A stretch of 6,441 nucleotides of DNA from VGEM01 sp033764265 (GTDB lineage: Bacteria; Pseudomonadota; Alphaproteobacteria; Rhodospirillales; Rhodospirillaceae). Where the stretch lies: the NCBI GenBank assembly GCA_033764265.1, contig JANRJB010000377.1, forward strand, positions 1 to 6,441. The letters are read 5' to 3'. The notes beneath the pieces are model-generated. The model saw only the letters and a program-made list of their open reading frames with translations. It was not told the origin of the DNA and made no database searches. Positions within the stretch are counted from its first letter, which is position 1, and the number at the start of each line of letters is the position of its first letter. A program made the translations under genes and the position numbers. This document shows positions 1 to 6,401 of the stretch, one piece after another.

Positions 1-2093
1 TTCTTGCCTTCGAGCGCGTTGGTGTAGAACACGCGGATCACGTAGTCGCGGCCGGCGGCGTACTCGGCGAACAGCCGCATGTCGCCGTAGGTGGTGCGCC
101 GGTCGAACTTGTCGATGTCGCTTTCCACCGTGGCGCCGTTCTTGTTGTACTCGAAGCCGTAGGCCAGCCGCCACGCCGCGACGTTGTGGCGCACCTGGTT
201 GGTCCAGACGATGCGCGGCTGCTTGGCGATGCGCCGCTTGAGCCCGCTGAACGGGTCGGTGACCGACGAATCCTGCCAGGTCAGGCTGCTGGATGCGTTG
301 ATGTCGGGCAGGCCGAACTTGGCGAACTTCAGGCTGTAGTCGAGCTTGGCCCCGTAATGGGTGCCGCGGCCCAGGTTGCCCGCGCCGGTGCGCCCGCCGG
401 CCAGGGTGACGCGGTCGAGCACGTCGGTGATGCGCCGGTAGAACCCTTGCGCGCCGATGCTGCCCTTGCCGTCGGCGAGCTTGTAGTCGAGGCCGACCGT
501 GGTGTCCCAGGATTTCTCGGGCGCCAGGAACGGGTTGCCGCCCAGGATTTCGTCGTCGTCGCGGTTCACCGTGGCGGCGAAGTCCTCGAACTTCAGCTGC
601 CCCACGTCGCGCACCAGACTGGCGTACACGCGCGTCTGCGGGCCGAGCGAATAGAACACGTTCAGGCTGGGTTTGGCGAAGCGGAAGGTGCGCCGTTCGT
701 CGACGTCGCTGCCGACCTGGTCGAGCCACGAGAACTCGCCGGCCAGGCCGGGCTCGATCTCGAGCCCTTCGGCCGGGCGCCATCGGAACGACGCGAACGG
801 CTCGACGCGGTCCTCGGACACCACCTGGTCGCTGTTGAACAGCGCGATGTCGACCCGGCGGCCGCCGACGATCGAGAAGAAATCGAGATTCTTGTCGAGC
901 GTGTTGCGCGCGCCTTCGACGCCGAACTCAACCTCGTCGCGGCCGGCCACCGACAGCTGCACGGTGCCGCGCAGGATTTTCTCAGCGCCTTTCTCGCGCC
1001 GGCTGTCGCCGCCGGTCTGCAGCGGGTTGGCGCCGGCGACATTGACGATCTCGCTGCGCTCGCTGACGGTCTTGTCGTTGAGCACCAACAGGCCCAGGAA
1101 CTTGTGGCCGCGACCGAACGGCACCACCGCGTCGGCGCTGAATTCGTACGACGTGGTGCGGCCCTCGGTGTGGTCCAGAATTGCCGCGGTCTGCACGGCC
1201 GCGCCGCCGGGGCCGATCACGAACGGCCGCTGGGTGTCGTAGAAGTCGGTCGGGTTATGGTTGGCCAGCGCGCTCAGCTGCAGCGTGCGCCCGCCGTCGA
1301 AGTCGAAGCCGAACAGGGCCCGCCCGCTGTACAGTCGGCCCTCGCGGTCGCGCAGTTCGTCGATGCCGCCGACCGCTGCGCCGGCCGGGCTGGTGAACCG
1401 CTCGGTCACGGTCGCCGGCTGCATCGCCGGGCGCGCCTCGGCCGCCAGGTTCAGCGACATGCGGCCGATGGTCTGGCCGTAGTTCAGGCTGACCACGGGC
1501 CGCGTGTTACCGCTGGACAGCTCGATCAGTCCGATGCCGTAGCTGCCCGATCCGGCCATGGTCTCGTCGATCACCACGTTGATGACGCGCGCGCCGACGT
1601 CGGCGTCGATCTCGGCGACGTTGCCGACGATCACCTCGATGCGCAGCACCTGGCGCGCGCCGATGCGCTCCAGCATGCCCGAACTGTCGCCTTCCTTGCC
1701 GGTGACGCGCTTGCCGTTGATCAGCACCTGGTCGGTGTTCGAGCGCAGGCCGCGGCGTTCCTCCTTCTCCTGGCGGAAGCCGGCCGCGCCCACGGCGGTG
1801 ACGCCGGGGATCTGCTCGACCATGTCGCGGGCGTTGACCGGGGCGTAGGGCGCGAAGAAGTCGCGGTCGTAGACCGTGCGGGCGGCGCTGCCCTCGATGT
1901 ATTCGGTCACGCCCGGCGCGACGCTGCGGCCGGCCGGCGCGGGCGCCTCGGAGCCCAGCGCGCCTTCCTGTGCCGCAGCCGGCACGGCAGGCGCCAGGGC
2001 TGCCAGCGCCGCCAGGCACGCAGCCGCGCGCAACGCGCCCCAGAAATCGGATGCACCCACAGTTGTCCCCCGGAAACGCCGCGCTTTTAGCAT
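1..2093 (-). CDS. TonB-dependent outer-membrane receptor (partial, C-terminus beyond window)
   Basis: Role: outer-membrane beta-barrel receptor that imports a bound ligand using TonB/ExbBD energy; the ligand is unknown. The minus-strand frame is open from 2093 to the window edge, giving 697 residues with no stop. Residues 1-41 form a signal peptide with a basic n-region, an Ala/Leu-rich core and a likely cut at PAAA|QEG. The plug domain spans about residues 75-177: YDRDFFAPYAPVNARDMVEQ, IPGVTAVGAAGF, then LRSNTDQVLINGKRV and LERIGARQVLRIEVIVG. This is the YD..FF/DM...IPG/VLING/RIE pattern of a TonB plug. The rest has alternating aromatic and polar strands typical of a barrel, for example LKFEDFAATVNRDDDEILGG followed by NPFLAPEKSWDTTVGLDYKL. 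Third codon positions are strongly G/C. Start: ATG at 2093 has no clear Shine-Dalgarno; an in-frame GTG at 2060 follows GGGGGA by 5 nt and keeps an adequate signal peptide, so it is a real alternative. It is last in a three-gene run. Family call is firm; substrate is not inferable. Confidence 0.93.
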   Translation of the reverse strand, partial: MLKARRFRGTTVGASDFWGALRAAACLAALAALAPAVPAAAQEGALGSEAPAPAGRSVAPGVTEYIEGSAARTVYDRDFFAPYAPVNARDMVEQIPGVTAVGAAGFRQEKEERRGLRSNTDQVLINGKRVTGKEGDSSGMLERIGARQVLRIEVIVGNVAEIDADVGARVINVVIDETMAGSGSYGIGLIELSSGNTRPVVSLNYGQTIGRMSLNLAAEARPAMQPATVTERFTSPAGAAVGGIDELRDREGRLYSGRALFGFDFDGGRTLQLSALANHNPTDFYDTQRPFVIGPGGAAVQTAAILDHTEGRTTSYEFSADAVVPFGRGHKFLGLLVLNDKTVSERSEIVNVAGANPLQTGGDSRREKGAEKILRGTVQLSVAGRDEVEFGVEGARNTLDKNLDFFSIVGGRRVDIALFNSDQVVSEDRVEPFASFRWRPAEGLEIEPGLAGEFSWLDQVGSDVDERRTFRFAKPSLNVFYSLGPQTRVYASLVRDVGQLKFEDFAATVNRDDDEILGGNPFLAPEKSWDTTVGLDYKLADGKGSIGAQGFYRRITDVLDRVTLAGGRTGAGNLGRGTHYGAKLDYSLKFAKFGLPDINASSSLTWQDSSVTDPFSGLKRRIAKQPRIVWTNQVRHNVAAWRLAYGFEYNKNGATVESDIDKFDRRTTYGDMRLFAEYAAGRDYVIRVFYTNALEGK

Positions 2094-2110
2094 GGTCGTA
2101 CCGGGCGTAA

Positions 2111-2129
2111 AGCCGGAACCGGTCCGGCT
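2111..2129 (-). terminator. Intercistronic hairpin (possible weak terminator or processing site)
   Basis: A perfect 7-bp inverted repeat (agccgga / tccggct, 5-nt loop) begins one base after the TAG of the 174-aa gene and ends 17 bases before the receptor ATG. On the minus strand the stem runs into only three T residues, so it would be a poor intrinsic terminator. It may reduce read-through, stabilise the upstream message, or affect access to the receptor start. The structure is seen in the sequence; the function is inference. Confidence 0.3.
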
Positions 2130-2130
2130 G

Positions 2131-2655
2131 CTACTGGCCGGAGCGTTGGGCGCCGGGCAGCGCATCGGCCGAGACCACGGCCTTGGCGGCGTCGGGGATG
2201 TTCATGTCGCGCTTGTTCTTGTTGTACCAGCGGATCCAGTCGTCCTGCAGCAGCGCGGCCTGGCGCGCGCCGTCGCGGTCGTGGGCGCGGATGGCGCCCA
2301 CATACATATCCGTGCTTTTGCGGAACTTGTCCCGCCACACCTCGGGCAGTTCGTCGTGGACCCGGGCCAAGACCGCGGCATCCACCTGCGCCGCCGCCGA
2401 TGCGGCTTTTTCGTACAGCGCGGCCACCGTGTCGGCCTGCGCCGGGTCGATCGCACCGCCCAGGCGGTTGACGGTGCCGATCGCCGCCTGCACGTCGTAG
2501 ATGGCCGCTTGCAGGTTGCGCACCTGGTCGATCTCCTGGTCCGACCAGGTGTTCAGCACCAACGGCGCGCCGAGGCCGAGCGCCACCACCGCGCCCAGAC
2601 CCCACTGCATCCAGCCCCAGCGCCGCCACGGCTTCGATGTCAGGGCGGCCAGCAT
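2131..2655 (-). CDS. Small membrane-anchored helical protein of unknown function (174 aa)
   Basis: I do not recognise the family. The N-terminus is short and basic (KPWRRW, residues 8-13), followed by one hydrophobic segment at about residues 17-36 (QWGLGAVVALGLGAPLVLNT). The positive-inside rule puts the remaining 135 residues in the periplasm. That part is predicted to be nearly all helical, with amphipathic stretches at about 39-65, 72-103 and 105-148; it is rich in Ala, Gln, Asp and Arg and has no Cys. It could be a small antiparallel helical bundle like periplasmic sensor or adaptor domains. Near the end is an aromatic/basic patch, DDWIRWYNKNKRDMNIP (138-154). The gene starts 14 bases after the hydrolase stop and ends 37 bases before the receptor, so co-transcription is likely. 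ATG 2655 lacks a good Shine-Dalgarno and may depend on coupling; Met16 is an alternative start. Codon use is normal for the region, which supports a real gene. Confidence 0.75.
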   Translation of the reverse strand: MLAALTSKPWRRWGWMQWGLGAVVALGLGAPLVLNTWSDQEIDQVRNLQAAIYDVQAAIGTVNRLGGAIDPAQADTVAALYEKAASAAAQVDAAVLARVHDELPEVWRDKFRKSTDMYVGAIRAHDRDGARQAALLQDDWIRWYNKNKRDMNIPDAAKAVVSADALPGAQRSGQ

Positions 2656-2669
2656 CGGCCGACCGCGGC

Positions 2670-3572
2670 TTACTTGCCCGCCAGTTCGTTGTAGGCGCGG
2701 GTGACGAACACCGCGCCCTGATCGGGCCGCGGCGCGTACTTGGCGTCGAACTCCGCGGTCGGCTTGTCGGCCAGCACCTGTTCCAGCGTCTTGCCGGCCT
2801 TGACCGCGGCGGCGATGCGCTGTTCCACGGTTTCCAGCATGGTCACGGTCTCGCCCAGCTCGGCCTTGGTCGACAGGTCGCCGTGGCCGGGAATGACGCG
2901 GGTGTCGTCGTCAATCCGGGCCAGGATTGTTTTCCGGGCCGCGATCAGCCCTTTCAGCGTGCCGCCGCTGGAGGTATCGACGAACGGATAGCTCATGCGC
3001 GTATACACGTCGCCGGTGTGCGCCACGTTCGCTTCCTTGAACACGATCAAGGCGTCGGTGTCGGTATGGGCGCGGGGCAGGTGGATCAGCTCCACCGTCT
3101 GGCCGTTGAAGTGCAGCGTGGCCGCGTCCTTGAAGGTGATCTCGGGCAGGGCCGCGCGCGGCGAGGGGTCGAAGTTCATGTTCATCGCCGCGATCGTCTG
3201 CCGGGTGCTCATGCGCACGAAGGTGTTCTCGTGGGCGACGATGCGCACGCCGGCCTTGCCGAAGCCCTCGTTGCCGCCGGTGTGGTCGAAGTGCCAGTGG
3301 GTGTTGATGGCGTAGGTGATCGGCTTGTCCGACACCTTTTTCACCGCCGCGGTCAGCCGCTCGACCATCTCGGCGAACTGGGTGTCGACGATCGCCACGC
3401 CGTCGGCGCCGGTGGACACCGCCAGGTTGCCGCCGGCGCCCATGAACATGTGCACGCCGCCGCGCAGGGGAATGTCCTTCACCTCGGCCGTGCGCGCCAA
3501 TTGCGCGTGCGCCGCCGACGCGGCCAGCATCGCGGCCGCGCACACGCCCGCGACCAGACGAAAATTCTTCAT
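2670..3572 (-). CDS. Secreted metallo-beta-lactamase-fold metallohydrolase (300 aa)
   Basis: Role: probable periplasmic zinc hydrolase; substrate unknown. Residues 1-23 are a clear signal peptide (MKNFRLVAGVCAAAMLAASA, then AHA|Q). The MBL metal-binding set is complete: H92-x-H94-x-D96-H97 in THWHFDHTGGN, H169 in PRAHTDTD, bridging D188 in HTGDVY, and H230 in IPGHGD. Asp at the bridging position is usual for glyoxalase II-like and lactonase-like members; class B1/B2 beta-lactamases have Cys there. Antibiotic hydrolysis should therefore not be assumed. The C-terminal part (about 236-300) is helical, with AELGETVTMLETVEQRIAAA. Start: ATG 3572 has an ideal GGAGG 5 nt upstream, and the signal peptide begins there. 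It heads the minus-strand run, and its export fits a role beside an outer-membrane receptor. It reads divergently from the MFS gene across a 136-base gap that contains an operator-like palindrome. Confidence 0.93.
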   Translation of the reverse strand: MKNFRLVAGVCAAAMLAASAAHAQLARTAEVKDIPLRGGVHMFMGAGGNLAVSTGADGVAIVDTQFAEMVERLTAAVKKVSDKPITYAINTHWHFDHTGGNEGFGKAGVRIVAHENTFVRMSTRQTIAAMNMNFDPSPRAALPEITFKDAATLHFNGQTVELIHLPRAHTDTDALIVFKEANVAHTGDVYTRMSYPFVDTSSGGTLKGLIAARKTILARIDDDTRVIPGHGDLSTKAELGETVTMLETVEQRIAAAVKAGKTLEQVLADKPTAEFDAKYAPRPDQGAVFVTRAYNELAGK

Positions 3573-3577
3573 GACAT

Positions 3578-3582
3578 CCTCC
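3578..3582 (-). promoter_or_regulatory. Shine-Dalgarno of the MBL-fold hydrolase gene
   Basis: GGAGG on the minus strand, 5 nt before ATG 3572. It is the best ribosome binding site in the window and fixes the hydrolase start. The other two genes of this strand lack a comparable site upstream of their ATG. Confidence 0.8.
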
Positions 3583-3607
3583 CGAATCGGATCATCCCGT
3601 CACGACA

Positions 3608-3636
3608 AGGTTAGCCCATGCCGCGACGATTGAAAA
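3608..3636 (-). promoter_or_regulatory. Candidate promoter for the hydrolase operon
   Basis: On the minus strand TTTTCA (3636-3631, 4 of 6 to TTGACA) and TAACCT (3613-3608, 3 of 6 to TATAAT) are separated by exactly 17 bases. Transcription would begin near 3601 and leave a leader of about 30 bases before ATG 3572. The match is weak, as is common in GC-rich alphaproteobacteria. Position and spacing are the main support. Confidence 0.3.
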
Positions 3637-3643
3637 TCGTCGC
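3623..3643. promoter_or_regulatory. Operator-like perfect inverted repeat in the divergent intergenic region
   Basis: Two perfect 9-base arms, gcgacgatt and aatcgtcgc, flank a 3-base centre (gaa). The element lies 50 bases upstream of the hydrolase ATG and overlaps the proposed -35 box of its promoter. No gene ends here, so a terminator makes no sense, and a 3-nt loop also suits a dimeric repressor site better than an RNA hairpin. TetR- or MarR-type binding is plausible. No regulator gene is present in the window. Confidence 0.5.
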
Positions 3644-3708
3644 TCGCTAATGACCGGTCTCCGGAACCCGCGCGATCCACGGTGGACATTTTGCGCTCGC
3701 GCCGCAGT

Positions 3709-5082
3709 ATGCCACCCTCATCCCGTCCGTTCACATCTCGCCCATTCGCAAAGTCCGCCGCGGTGCCACCCGATTCTCTGCCTCCCGAGTCCCCGCCTTC
3801 CGGGGTCGATTCGCCCCCCGCGGCGCGACCGCGCGCGCGACCGGTGGCGCCGCTGTGGGAGCCGTTGAAGATCGACGCCTTCCGCACGCTCTATATCGCG
3901 CTGTCGATCGCCATGCTGGCCGGCTGGATGAACTCGGTGGCGTGCTCGTGGCTGATGACCACGCTGGACGGCTCGGCGCTCATGCTCGGGCTGGTGCAGG
4001 GCTCGTACACGCTGCCGGGACTGTTCTTCGCGCTGGCCGGCGGCGTGTTGGCCGACCGCGTCGACCGCCGCCGCTTCCTGATGAGCATGTGCCTGGTGCT
4101 GACGCTGATCGGCCTCGACCTGTCGCTGCTCACGGCGCTGGGCTGGATCGGCCCGTGGGGCCTGCTCGCCCATACCCTCGCCATGGGCATCGTGTTCGCG
4201 CTGCAGGGGCCGGCGATGATGGCGGTGATCCAGGACATGGTGCGCCGCGACCTGTTGCCCCAGGCCCTCACGCTCAACTCGATCTCGCTCAATGTCGGCC
4301 GCGCGGTCGGCCCGGCCCTGGCCGGCGGGCTGATCGGCGCGCTGGGCGTCGCCGCGGCGCTGGTCTGCAACGCCGCCTCCAGCGCCATGATGGCGGTGAT
4401 GTTCGCCCGCACGCCGCGGCCGCACATGCGCCAGGCGCCGCGCGAGAAATTCATCGAAGCCCTGTGGAACGGCCTGCGCTTCGCCGTGACCGAGCGGCGC
4501 TTCCGCGGCATCCTGTTGCGCTTCATGCTGTTCCTGAGCTGCGCGAGTTCGCTGCTGGCGCTGATGCCGCTGGTGGCCAAGGAAACACTGGGCGGCGGCC
4601 CGGGCGTGTTCGGCACGCTGATCACCTGGGTCGGCGTCGGTTCGGTGGTGGGCGCGATGTCGCGGGGCCGCGCCTCGTCGCGGCTGTCGCCCAATGCCCA
4701 CGCCCTGATCAGCGCCGCGATCGGCGCCGCCGCGTTCGGGGGCATGGCTTTCGCGCGCGATCTGGTCGAAGCCTCGGCGGCGTCGTTCTTCTATGGGCTG
4801 GCGTGGACCAACGCCACCATCACCTTCCAGGTCGCCGCCCAGATGAGCGTGCCGGCCGCCATGCGCGGGCGCGGCATCTCGCTGTTCATGATGACCTTCG
4901 GCACCGGCATGATGCTGGGTGGGGTGATCTGGGGCATCGTCGCCGACGTTTATTCCATCAAGGTCGCCATGCTGGGGGCGGGCATCGGCACCGCGCTGTT
5001 CAGCGTGGCCACCTGGACGCTCACGCTCAACCTGCCGCCGTCGGCGGAGGACGACCTCGAACCGATGGACGTTGCACCATGA
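3709..5082 (+). CDS. MFS transporter, EntS/MFS_3-type exporter
   Basis: Role: inner-membrane major facilitator, probably a proton-coupled exporter; substrate unknown. From ATG 3709 it has 457 residues. Residues 1-48 are a Pro/Ser/Arg-rich tail with no membrane segment. The conserved core starts at LWEPLKIDAFRTLYIA (about 49) and GWMNSVACSWLMTTL (about 72), which matches the MFS_3 pattern (W.P.....FR.L........GTWM). The loop 2-3 motif A is GGVLADRVDRRR (111-122). A charged central loop lies at about 233-258 (RTPRPHMRQAPREKFIEALW). The family-typical PAAMRGRGISLF is at 382-393. Hydrophobic segments fit the usual 10-12 helices. The start is uncertain: GTG 3682 and later GTGs (3763, 3844) share the frame and none has a Shine-Dalgarno. 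Third-position G/C is low before about 3840 and high after it, so the true start may be further in. It overlaps hisC by 4 bases, implying translational coupling. Confidence 0.88.
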   Translation: MPPSSRPFTSRPFAKSAAVPPDSLPPESPPSGVDSPPAARPRARPVAPLWEPLKIDAFRTLYIALSIAMLAGWMNSVACSWLMTTLDGSALMLGLVQGSYTLPGLFFALAGGVLADRVDRRRFLMSMCLVLTLIGLDLSLLTALGWIGPWGLLAHTLAMGIVFALQGPAMMAVIQDMVRRDLLPQALTLNSISLNVGRAVGPALAGGLIGALGVAAALVCNAASSAMMAVMFARTPRPHMRQAPREKFIEALWNGLRFAVTERRFRGILLRFMLFLSCASSLLALMPLVAKETLGGGPGVFGTLITWVGVGSVVGAMSRGRASSRLSPNAHALISAAIGAAAFGGMAFARDLVEASAASFFYGLAWTNATITFQVAAQMSVPAAMRGRGISLFMMTFGTGMMLGGVIWGIVADVYSIKVAMLGAGIGTALFSVATWTLTLNLPPSAEDDLEPMDVAP

Positions 5083-6191
5083 CCTTGCGTTCCCCCGTCA
5101 CCTTGCGCCCCGGCATCGCGCCCATCCCTCGGCCCGGCATCGACAAAATCCGCCCGCACGTGCCCGGCCAGTCGGTTAGCGCCGAGGGCCGCTCGATCAA
5201 ACTGTCGGCCAACGAGTCCGCGCTCGGGCCAAGCCCCAAGGCGGTGGCCGCTTTTCATGCCGCCGCCGACAGCCTGTTCCGCTATCCCGACGCCGAGGGT
5301 TTCGCCATCCGCGCGGCGATTGCCAAACGGTATGGCGTGAAGGCCGACCGGCTGATCATGGGCATCGGCTCCGACGAGTTGCTGGGCGTGGCGGTGCGCG
5401 CCTATGCCGGCGTCGGCGACGAGGTGCTGTATCCCGCCGCCACGTTCCCGATGTATCGCATCTACACGCTGTCGTGCGGCGCCACGCCGGTGACCGTGCC
5501 CGACACCGGTTATACGACCAGCGTCGATGCGCTGCTGGCGGCGGTCACGCCGCGCACCAAAGTGGTGATCCTGGCCAACCCGAACAACCCGACCGGCACG
5601 TACGTTTCGGCGTCGGACCTTGAGCGCCTGCGCGCCGGCCTGCGCGACGACATTCTGTTGCTGCTCGATTCCGCCTACGCCGAGTACGTCGAGCAGCCCG
5701 ACTACGACGCCGGCGTGGCGCTGGTCGAGGCCACCGCCAACACGGCGATGACGCGCACCTTTTCCAAAATTCACGGCCTGGCCGGGTTGCGCCTGGGCTG
5801 GATCTACGCCTCGCCCGAGATCATCGGCGTGGTCGGGCGCGTGCGCTCGCCGTTCAACGTGTCGACCGCCGCCCAACTGGCCGGCATCGCCGCGCTGGAG
5901 GATACCGCGTTCCAGGAGCAGGTGATCGCCCACACCCGGCGCTGGCGGCAAATCGCCGTGCAGCGCCTGGCCGGTCTCGGCTTCACCGTGACCGGCGGCG
6001 AGGGCAACTTCGTCTGCTTCCGCTGCGCCGATGCGGCGGGGCTTGATGCGCACCTGCGCGCGCGCGGTATCACCCTGCGGCAGATGACGGCGTTTGGACT
6101 GCCCGGCCACCTGCGCATCACCATCGGCCGCGACGACGAAATGGACGCCGCGCTGGCGGCGATCGCGTCGTTCGGCGAACGGGCGGGGTGA
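5079..6191 (+). CDS. hisC: Histidinol-phosphate aminotransferase (HisC family, 370 aa)
   Basis: Role: cytoplasmic PLP enzyme, fold type I. HisC converts imidazole-acetol phosphate and glutamate to histidinol phosphate and 2-oxoglutarate in histidine synthesis; relatives also transaminate phenylalanine and tyrosine precursors. Family features in order: KLSANESALGPSPKAV (41-56), FRYPDAEGFAIRAAI (67-81), the PLP-phosphate loop MGIGSDELL (94-102), NPNNPTGTY (167-175, N170), D197 and Y200 in LLLLDSAYAEY, PLP lysine K230 in TFSKIHGLAGLRLGW with R238, and the substrate-carboxylate arginine R346 in HLRITIGR. Length is standard and no key residue is missing. Resemblance is strongest to alphaproteobacterial HisC, whose TYV..., LDSAYAEYV and TRTFSKI.GLA.LRLGW segments it shares. 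Start ATG 5079 overlaps the MFS stop as ATGA with no strong Shine-Dalgarno of its own. Specificity for histidinol phosphate over aromatic amino acids is not certain, because no other his or aromatic genes are visible. Confidence 0.9.
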   Translation: MTLRSPVTLRPGIAPIPRPGIDKIRPHVPGQSVSAEGRSIKLSANESALGPSPKAVAAFHAAADSLFRYPDAEGFAIRAAIAKRYGVKADRLIMGIGSDELLGVAVRAYAGVGDEVLYPAATFPMYRIYTLSCGATPVTVPDTGYTTSVDALLAAVTPRTKVVILANPNNPTGTYVSASDLERLRAGLRDDILLLLDSAYAEYVEQPDYDAGVALVEATANTAMTRTFSKIHGLAGLRLGWIYASPEIIGVVGRVRSPFNVSTAAQLAGIAALEDTAFQEQVIAHTRRWRQIAVQRLAGLGFTVTGGEGNFVCFRCADAAGLDAHLRARGITLRQMTAFGLPGHLRITIGRDDEMDAALAAIASFGERAG

Positions 6192-6200
6192 GGCAGGGCG

Positions 6201-6218
6201 TGAAGCGACGCCGCTTCA
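6201..6218 (+). terminator. Hairpin after hisC, possible terminator
   Basis: A perfect 7-bp stem (tgaagcg / cgcttca) with a 4-base loop lies 9 bases after the hisC stop. It is followed by aacaccacc and has no T run, so intrinsic termination would be weak. The position directly after the last gene of the plus-strand pair is the main reason for the call. Confidence 0.35.
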
Positions 6219-6230
6219 ACACCACCGGTC

Positions 6231-6258
6231 GTCATGCTGGGGCTTGTCCCCAGCATCC
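6231..6258 (+). repeat. REP-like hairpin element, copy 1
   Basis: After gtc, a perfect 9-bp stem (atgctgggg / ccccagcat) encloses the loop cttgt and is followed by cc. It lies in the 3' intergenic region after hisC. The same layout recurs in reverse orientation at 6344-6371. Short hairpins of this kind, with a 'cttgt' loop and a trailing cc, resemble dispersed intergenic repeats of alphaproteobacterial genomes (recollection, not searched). Confidence 0.6.
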
Positions 6259-6343
6259 AGGGCGACGGCGCTCAGGCCTCTTGACCGTGCCGATGACGCG
6301 CGAGAGGTTTATTTTTGCTCTCACCCCAATTTCCATGTCACTT

Positions 6344-6371
6344 GGACCCTGGCGACAAGCGCCAGGGTGAC
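6344..6371 (-). repeat. REP-like hairpin element, copy 2, inverted relative to copy 1
   Basis: Read on the minus strand it is gtc, then a perfect 9-bp stem (accctggcg / cgccagggt) around the loop cttgt, then cc. Layout and loop match copy 1. Three stem pairs differ between copies and both sides change together, so pairing is retained. With copy 1 it forms a head-to-head pair about 140 bases long. Confidence 0.6.
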
Positions 6372-6401
6372 AACGGGAGTTTGTTGTAACGGCCCTGCCG
6401 C

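Noticed and set aside
186..2090. 634-residue open frame on the plus strand
   Set aside because: It is antisense to the TonB receptor. Its translation is a low-complexity Ala/Val/Gly/Arg/Asp mix with no domain, while the minus frame has a signal peptide and a plug domain. Long shadow frames are expected in such GC-rich DNA.
2670..3572. Reading the MBL-fold protein as an antibiotic-resistance beta-lactamase
   Set aside because: The metal ligands show only the superfamily. Asp188 at the bridging position points to glyoxalase-like or lactonase-like members, and nothing in the context suggests resistance.
2637..3614. 325-residue plus-strand open frame
   Set aside because: Antisense to the MBL-fold gene, which has all metal ligands, a signal peptide and a strong Shine-Dalgarno. 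The plus translation shows no recognisable family.
3618..3650. Ten-codon plus-strand frame (MPRRLKIVAR) before the MFS gene, as a leader peptide
   Set aside because: It mostly restates the palindrome in translated form, has only a weak AAGG upstream, and has no runs of a regulatory amino acid.
3718..4745. Two antisense open frames (327 and 284 residues) over the MFS gene
   Set aside because: Compositionally biased shadows of the transporter with no conserved motif.
3855..5078. Long N-terminal extension of the hisC frame, which would give a 778-residue protein
   Set aside because: The stretch before ATG 5079 is the MFS gene read out of frame and is rich in Arg/Gly/His/Asp. HisC homology and normal length begin at 5079.
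4950..6110. 386-residue minus-strand open frame over hisC
   Set aside because: Antisense to a gene with every PLP-enzyme motif intact; the translation is His/Gly/Ala/Arg-rich without a domain.
6188..6370. 60-residue plus-strand open frame after hisC
   Set aside because: It runs through the post-hisC hairpin and both repeat copies, and has no coding signature or ribosome binding site.
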